Translations under genes and position numbers: made by a program
Notes under the pieces: model-generated
Seen by the model: only the letters and a program-made list of their open reading frames with translations
Database searches by the model: none
What the model was told of the DNA's origin: nothing
DNA from: Flavobacteriales bacterium UBA3477
GTDB taxonomy: Bacteria > Bacteroidota > Bacteroidia > Flavobacteriales > Schleiferiaceae
Assembly: GCA_002378005.1 (NCBI GenBank)
Contig: DFQY01000045.1
Location: forward strand, 1 to 20,014
Direction of reading: 5' to 3'
Length of the DNA: 20,014 bases
Shown here: piece after piece, positions 16,037 to 20,014 of the stretch
How positions within the stretch are numbered: the first letter of the stretch is position 1
Layout: each line of letters starts with the position of its first letter

Positions 16037-16699
16037 TCAGATAAAATCACTGATCTCCCCTAGGTCCTTCTTGGAAATGTCCGGAACCCGTGCTCCATCA
16101 GCTGCATAGCCCACGGGCATCAACAAAAAGGCGCGTTCGTTGGCTGGTCGTCCTAAAATCTTCGCTAAAAAGTCCATGGGTGAGGGCGTGTGGGTCAAGG
16201 TCGAAAGTCCTGCTGCGTGAATGGCTGCAATCAAGAATCCACAGGCAATCCCGACGCTTTCGTGCACGTAATAGTTTTTGGCTTTTTGCCCCTGCTCATC
16301 CACCTCATAGTTCTTGCGAAAGACCACGATCAACCAAGGTGCCGTTTCTAGAAAAGGCTTCTCCCAATCCGTACCGAAGGGTTTTAAATCATCCAGCCAC
16401 TGCTCGCTCGCCCGACCGCCATAGAAGGCTTTTTCCTCCTCCTCCGCGGCGAGGCGAATTTGGCGCTTGACTTCGGGGTCCTGGACCGCCACGAAATGCC
16501 AAGGCTGCTTGTTGGCACCTGAGGGCGCCGATGCTGCCAGGGCAATCAATCGCTCGATGGTTTGGCGCGGTACGGGGGCATCACTAAACTCCCGAAGCGA
16601 GCGCCGTGTCGACAAGGCGCGCTCCACATTTTCGAACAAGGTTTTAGCCCCCTCGTCGTTCGATGGCCAAGGTTCGTAAGCTTTAAAATTGGGATCCAT
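16037..16699 (-). CDS. Iodotyrosine deiodinase-like FMN flavoprotein (nitroreductase superfamily)
   Basis: This 220-residue protein has the nitroreductase fold. RRSLR (32-36) and SAPSGANKQPW (57-67) match FMN-binding segments, and ESVGIACGFLIAA with GRPANERAFLLMPVGYAA complete the core. Beyond the general fold it resembles iodotyrosine deiodinase (IYD). The active-site lid shows Glu89 and Tyr93 in EEEEKAFYGGR, then Lys114 in DWEKPF, at the spacing of the human residues Glu157, Tyr161 and Lys182 that hold the iodotyrosine zwitterion. Thr171 in LTHTP corresponds to Thr239, which binds the flavin N5. These human positions are recalled, not looked up. IYD-type enzymes remove iodide or other halides from halotyrosines by reductive dehalogenation, and bacterial homologues are known. 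It lies 19 bases after the ATPase gene and probably shares its transcript. A general nitroreductase or BluB-type role is the alternative. Confidence 0.85.
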   Translation of the reverse strand: MDPNFKAYEPWPSNDEGAKTLFENVERALSTRRSLREFSDAPVPRQTIERLIALAASAPSGANKQPWHFVAVQDPEVKRQIRLAAEEEEKAFYGGRASEQWLDDLKPFGTDWEKPFLETAPWLIVVFRKNYEVDEQGQKAKNYYVHESVGIACGFLIAAIHAAGLSTLTHTPSPMDFLAKILGRPANERAFLLMPVGYAADGARVPDISKKDLGEISDFI

Positions 16700-16718
16700 T
16701 CCCCTAAAATAAGGGACT

Positions 16719-17399
16719 TTATTCGTCGCTCAAGACTTTTCCGTCTTCAATGCTGATGATGCGACGGGCTTTTTTGATCACGCGGTCGTCGTGCGTGGCA
16801 AAAACGAAGGTCATACCCTCCTCTTTGTTGAGCTTCTCCATGATATCTAGGAGGTTAGCTGTGCTGGTCGAATCAAGGTTTGCTGTGGGCTCATCAGCCA
16901 ATACGAATTGGGGCTTTGATGCCAGCGCTCTGGCCACGGCCACGCGCTGTTGCTGGCCGCCAGAGAGTTGTACCGGCCGCTGTCCTTCCTTTCCCTTCAA
17001 ACCTACCGACTCAAGCAATTGTTTAGCGCGGGCCTCACGCTCTTCTTTTGGTCGGTCTTGAAGGAGCATGATGAAACTTACATTCTCTTGGGCACTGAGC
17101 ACCGGGATGAGGTTATAGGCCTGAAATACAAAACCGATGTTGCGCAAACGGAAGTCTATAAGCTGATTTTCACTCAAGGTGGTGATGTCAACGCCGCCTA
17201 TTTCGATGGAACCTGAAGTAGGCTTATCCAGTCCACCGAGCAGGTTGAGAAACGTGGTCTTCCCACAGCCTGAAGGACCTTTGAGCGCGGTAAACTCACC
17301 TTCGGTAATGGTGAGGTTGATGCCATTGACCGCATGTACGGGAACGGCCCCTTCGTAGACCTTCTCCAGGTTCTTGATTTCGATAACCGGTTTACTCAT
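16719..17399 (-). CDS. ABC transporter ATP-binding protein, LolD/MacB type
   Basis: A 226-residue cytosolic ATPase that powers the two FtsX-type permeases encoded just upstream. All ABC motifs are intact: Walker A GPSGCGKT (41-48), Q-loop VFQAYNL (91-97), signature LSGGQQQR (145-152), Walker B FVLADEP (165-171) with the catalytic Glu170, the D-loop NLDS and the H-loop His203 in ATHD. The LolD/MacB/FtsE clade is indicated by the ITEGEFTALKGPSGCGKTT context, the short length and the pairing with FtsX-type permeases. These are mechanotransmission ABC systems that move lipoproteins, peptides or drugs rather than importing solutes. The start lies 2 bases after the stop of the preceding permease, so the genes are in one operon. 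Confidence 0.95.
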   Translation of the reverse strand: MSKPVIEIKNLEKVYEGAVPVHAVNGINLTITEGEFTALKGPSGCGKTTFLNLLGGLDKPTSGSIEIGGVDITTLSENQLIDFRLRNIGFVFQAYNLIPVLSAQENVSFIMLLQDRPKEEREARAKQLLESVGLKGKEGQRPVQLSGGQQQRVAVARALASKPQFVLADEPTANLDSTSTANLLDIMEKLNKEEGMTFVFATHDDRVIKKARRIISIEDGKVLSDE

Positions 17400-17401
17400 A
17401 A

Positions 17402-18625
17402 CTATTCGCCTCGAATGGCTTGTACAGGGTTCAACTTTAAGGCACGCACAGCGGGCAGGATGGACGCAATGAGCGCCGTGGTCACCACCATAATGGCGAT
17501 GATAATGTAGTATTCAGGGACAATCTCGGGATAAATGATGCTTTGCACCCCCAATTCCGCCAAGCCATCTTTTTTGCTTGTCAGATCGATGCCTATTTGC
17601 ATCATCAATCTGGTACTGAGATCGCCTAGGACGATGCCGATAGGCCCACCTACGAAACCGAGCATCAAGGTTTCGATGAGGATCATTAAAAACAGTTTGC
17701 GCTTGTTCATCCCCACGGCCATGAGCATTCCTAGCTCGCGACGGCGTTCGAGGATGGCCATGAGCATATTGTTGATGATGCCGAAGAGCAGGGCCATCAT
17801 GATGATGCCAAGGACCAAGACCAGCATAATGGCCATCATATCGTCGGCAAAGCCCAGCTCCGGGTTCACTTGTTTCCACGATTTTAAGGCAAGCCCTTCC
17901 GGTAAACTTGATGCAAGCTGGACGGCTTTCTCGTCGGTGTCGACGGTCTCGTTGAATCGGACCAAGACCTCATGAACGAGCAGTGTGCCCAAGGTTTTTT
18001 CCAAATCTTCGTGGTGCACGTACAGGTGGAATTCGTCCCACGTGGCGTTCAAGGTTTTGTAAATCCCAGAAACTCGGAAGGAGGCGCGGCTCAACGTTCC
18101 TTCGGCGTCTTGGAAGGTGAGCACCACCTTGCTACGTAATTTTAAACCTAGTCTATTCGCCAATTTCTCCCCGATGACCAATCTATTTCGGCCATTTTCC
18201 TCAAAGAAATCACCTTCGACCAAATTCATTGGAAGGGTGGTCTGCAGACGCTCATCCTCGGGCCACACCCCCATAATTCTTGCGGCACGGGCACTCTTCG
18301 CACTATTAATCATCCCTTGCAATACAGTGCGCTGGGCGGTACCCGCCACAAAGGGTAGTTCTTCGACTGAACGACGCAAATCACCTACAGAAGCAGGATC
18401 CCCAAGGGTTGCCGATGACAAGGGCTCCACATCAAAAGCTGCACTGTGGATTTGGGCGTGGCCTATGGTGGTCCCGATGGCCGATGTCGTGCGCTCATTG
18501 TTCATCCCAAAGGAGAACCCGATGATCAACAGCCCCGCCCAAATCCCAACGGCAATGGAGCCGATGACAATGAAGGAACGGACCTTAGAACGCCATATGT
18601 TTCGCCAAGCAACCTTGAATATCAT
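17402..18625 (-). CDS. ABC permease, FtsX/MacB (LolC/E-like), second of pair
   Basis: A 407-residue membrane protein of the type VII ABC class. The N-terminus AWRNIWRSKVRSFIVIGSIA leads into the first membrane helix (about 18-42). A large periplasmic domain follows (about 45-270, MacB-PCD type). Three C-terminal helices form the FtsX domain (about 270-400, including MMALLFGIINNMLMAILERR, the ELGMLMAVGMNKRKLFLMIL stretch and the final SILPAVRALKLNPVQAIRGE). This is the LolC/LolE plan of four helices in a 1+3 arrangement. Its ATG overlaps the stop of the upstream permease by four bases (ATGA), so translation is coupled. It probably forms a heterodimer with that permease. Confidence 0.93.
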   Translation of the reverse strand: MIFKVAWRNIWRSKVRSFIVIGSIAVGIWAGLLIIGFSFGMNNERTTSAIGTTIGHAQIHSAAFDVEPLSSATLGDPASVGDLRRSVEELPFVAGTAQRTVLQGMINSAKSARAARIMGVWPEDERLQTTLPMNLVEGDFFEENGRNRLVIGEKLANRLGLKLRSKVVLTFQDAEGTLSRASFRVSGIYKTLNATWDEFHLYVHHEDLEKTLGTLLVHEVLVRFNETVDTDEKAVQLASSLPEGLALKSWKQVNPELGFADDMMAIMLVLVLGIIMMALLFGIINNMLMAILERRRELGMLMAVGMNKRKLFLMILIETLMLGFVGGPIGIVLGDLSTRLMMQIGIDLTSKKDGLAELGVQSIIYPEIVPEYYIIIAIMVVTTALIASILPAVRALKLNPVQAIRGE

Positions 18626-19833
18626 GCGCGCATACTTTTAACGGGTTCTAACTTCATGATTTTCCAAACGGCATATAGGCTCACCAACACGCCAATGACA
18701 AAGACTATGGCGCCATGGTTGAGGTTGATGATGAACGAGGTCGTAGTATAGAGTTTGGGTTCGAAATCAAATTGTTCGATGGCCTCTTTCATCTGACCAC
18801 TGAGGTCGATGGGATTGTATTTAAAGTAAAATTGGACCGGCTTAACAAGGGCCATTCCCACGAAAGCACCGCCAAGGGTCAGCATCAGGTTTTCTAAAAC
18901 TGTCACAAAAGCCAGTTTCGTTTTTCGCATGCCGATGCTCACCAAAATCCCGAACTCGCGTTCGCGTTCACTGACCATCATGATCACGGTGCCGAGCAAA
19001 ACAAAGGATATGATGAAATATAAAATGGTGATGAAGATCTGCCCGCCGGCCATATCTGCTTCAATGGTCTGAATGAGCTCTGGGAAGAGTTCCTCCCACT
19101 CGAGCAGCTCCAGTTCTTCACCCATAAGTGGCAGGAGTTGGGCCTTGACTTCTTTGTGGTCTGCACCGGGCTCTAGATCGACTACCGCGGTGGTAAGTAG
19201 CCCCATCCCATTGTACATCCATTGGGCCGTTTGCAGTGGCATCAGGACCAATTGCTTGTTCAGCTCAGGGTTCGAAATTTTAGCAATGCCGCTCACCATG
19301 AATTGGCCATAAGCACTGGCACCTCGATAGCCTTGACTTAAAAACATCAACGAGTCGCCCACGCTGACTTTTAAAAATTCCGCCAAACCTTCGGATACGA
19401 CCACTTGGTCCGAACCTGGCGCGAAGACCTGCCCTTCGATGATCTGGTCCTGCAACTGTAATCCTGGCAACTCTTTCTCCGGCTCAATGCCCAAAACCAA
19501 ACTGCCTCGATTGCTTTGCTCTGTGCTGACTAGGGAGAAACTTTCGAGCCTGCGGACCACTGAACGCACCCCATCTACCTCGGCCCATTGGTCCATCGGC
19601 AAAGTGGCTTCGTCCATGCTCAAGCCCAAACTCTGTTCGCCCCAAAATCCCTTTTGATGAATTTGCAGGTAGCCAAAGTTGTTCGCCACAATATCGTCGA
19701 CCATGTGCTCCCAAACACCCACCTGAAAGCTGCGCAATACCACCGCGAAAATGACACAGAACATGGTCGCAGCGATGGTAATGATACTTCGCCCCTTGTT
19801 TCGCCAAATATTTCTCCAGGCCAGCTTGAGCAT
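18622..19833 (-). CDS. ABC permease, FtsX/MacB (LolC/E-like), first of pair
   Basis: A 403-residue permease with the same plan as its partner: LAWRNIWRNKGRSIITIAAT opens the first membrane helix, a periplasmic domain of about 220 residues follows, and the FtsX part comes last (FIISFVLLGTVIMMVSERER, EFGILVSIGMRKTKLAFVTV, and the closing LYAVWKIMKLEPVKSMRA). The periplasmic part differs clearly from that of the other permease, so the pair is more likely a heterodimer, as in LolCE, than a recent duplication. Its ATG overlaps the stop of the LolA-like gene in TAATG. Both ends are therefore translationally coupled. Confidence 0.93.
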   Translation of the reverse strand: MLKLAWRNIWRNKGRSIITIAATMFCVIFAVVLRSFQVGVWEHMVDDIVANNFGYLQIHQKGFWGEQSLGLSMDEATLPMDQWAEVDGVRSVVRRLESFSLVSTEQSNRGSLVLGIEPEKELPGLQLQDQIIEGQVFAPGSDQVVVSEGLAEFLKVSVGDSLMFLSQGYRGASAYGQFMVSGIAKISNPELNKQLVLMPLQTAQWMYNGMGLLTTAVVDLEPGADHKEVKAQLLPLMGEELELLEWEELFPELIQTIEADMAGGQIFITILYFIISFVLLGTVIMMVSEREREFGILVSIGMRKTKLAFVTVLENLMLTLGGAFVGMALVKPVQFYFKYNPIDLSGQMKEAIEQFDFEPKLYTTTSFIINLNHGAIVFVIGVLVSLYAVWKIMKLEPVKSMRA

Positions 19834-20014
19834 TATTGTACTTGTTTCATGTTGCTGCGCTCAAAAAAATCGGGCGCAAACGTCGGATTGAAATCCAACT
19901 TTTTATAGGTCATCTCCGTGTAGAATCCTTCTTCGTCGGCCGGAATAATGGTCAGTTTAGACGGCAGCATTTGGCCGCCTAAATCCTTAATGCCAGTCGC
20001 CTTGAGCGTCGTCA
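19833..20014 (-). CDS. LolA-like outer-membrane lipoprotein-sorting protein, C-terminal part
   Basis: Partial: 60 codons remain and the start is beyond position 20014. The translation includes TTLKATGIKDLGGQMLPSKL, then TIIPADEEGFYTEMTYKKLD and FNPTFAPDFFERSNMKQVQ, then TAA (19835-19833). The pattern of strands ending in 'F...APDFFERSNMK' is the C-terminus of the LolA-like family, a half-barrel that carries lipid or lipoprotein across the periplasm. The stop overlaps the next start as TAATG, which ties it to the two-permease/ATPase unit. The signal peptide, which would prove export, lies outside the window. Confidence 0.8.
   Translation of the reverse strand, partial: TTLKATGIKDLGGQMLPSKLTIIPADEEGFYTEMTYKKLDFNPTFAPDFFERSNMKQVQ

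Noticed and set aside
19315..19332. CTGGCAC-like sequence with GG-N10-GC spacing, resembling a sigma54 site
   Set aside because: It lies inside the permease coding region, antisense to it, has a poor -12 half (TAGC), and no gene follows on that strand.
1..20014. CRISPR arrays, insertion sequences, phage genes, toxin-antitoxin pairs and restriction systems
   Set aside because: No regularly spaced direct repeats, transposase, integrase or defence-type proteins were seen on either strand.

Overview
The window looks like a chromosomal segment of a Bacteroidota member, most likely Flavobacteriia and perhaps Cryomorphaceae/Schleiferiaceae-like. Evidence seen: two secreted proteins with the two classes of type IX secretion C-terminal signals (a type A 'LLFPNP' domain and a gliding-motility/CHU_C type B domain), a Bacteroidota-style lipoprotein, a class II AsnRS next to RpoN, almost no Shine-Dalgarno sequences, and several TAnnTTTG (-7) boxes placed just before gene starts. 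The genus is inference only.

Layout. (1) 1-17: the 5' end of a tRNA on the minus strand, cut by the window edge. (2) 137-694 (-): an AT-rich CAP/SCP-domain lipoprotein. (3) 858-4100 (+): a 1080-residue secreted CotH-kinase protein with a lamin-tail domain, exported by type IX secretion. (4) 7592-4097 (-): a tight three-gene run, dxs (compact) - YceI-like protein - DEAD-box RNA helicase, with gaps of 3-4 bp. (5) 7593-8044: a gene-poor stretch holding a terminator, a frameshifted TetR-type DNA-binding domain without any ligand domain, a sigma54-like site and two related palindromes. (6) 8045-11520 (+): asnS - rpoN - PAP2-like membrane protein. (7) 11610-13814 (+): a large secreted protein with a type B sorting domain, ended by a strong terminator. 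(8) 13900-15702 (+): uvrC. (9) 20014-15681 (-): a six-gene run made of a LolA-like protein (partial), two FtsX/MacB-type permeases, a LolD-type ATPase, an iodotyrosine-deiodinase-like flavoprotein and a small acidic protein of unknown function.

How they work together. Most of the window is housekeeping: isoprenoid precursor synthesis, RNA remodelling, tRNA charging, sigma54 transcription and excision repair. The accessory part concerns the cell envelope: two type IX cargo proteins, and a probable lipoprotein-export unit of the LolCDE kind with its own LolA-like partner.

No clearly new defence, mobile or biosynthetic system is visible. The points most worth a second look are the LolA-like/two-permease/ATPase operon with an IYD-type dehalogenase in the same transcript, the shortened DXS, the HTH-only TetR fragment with a sigma54-like site, and the probable leaderless starts of dxs and uvrC.
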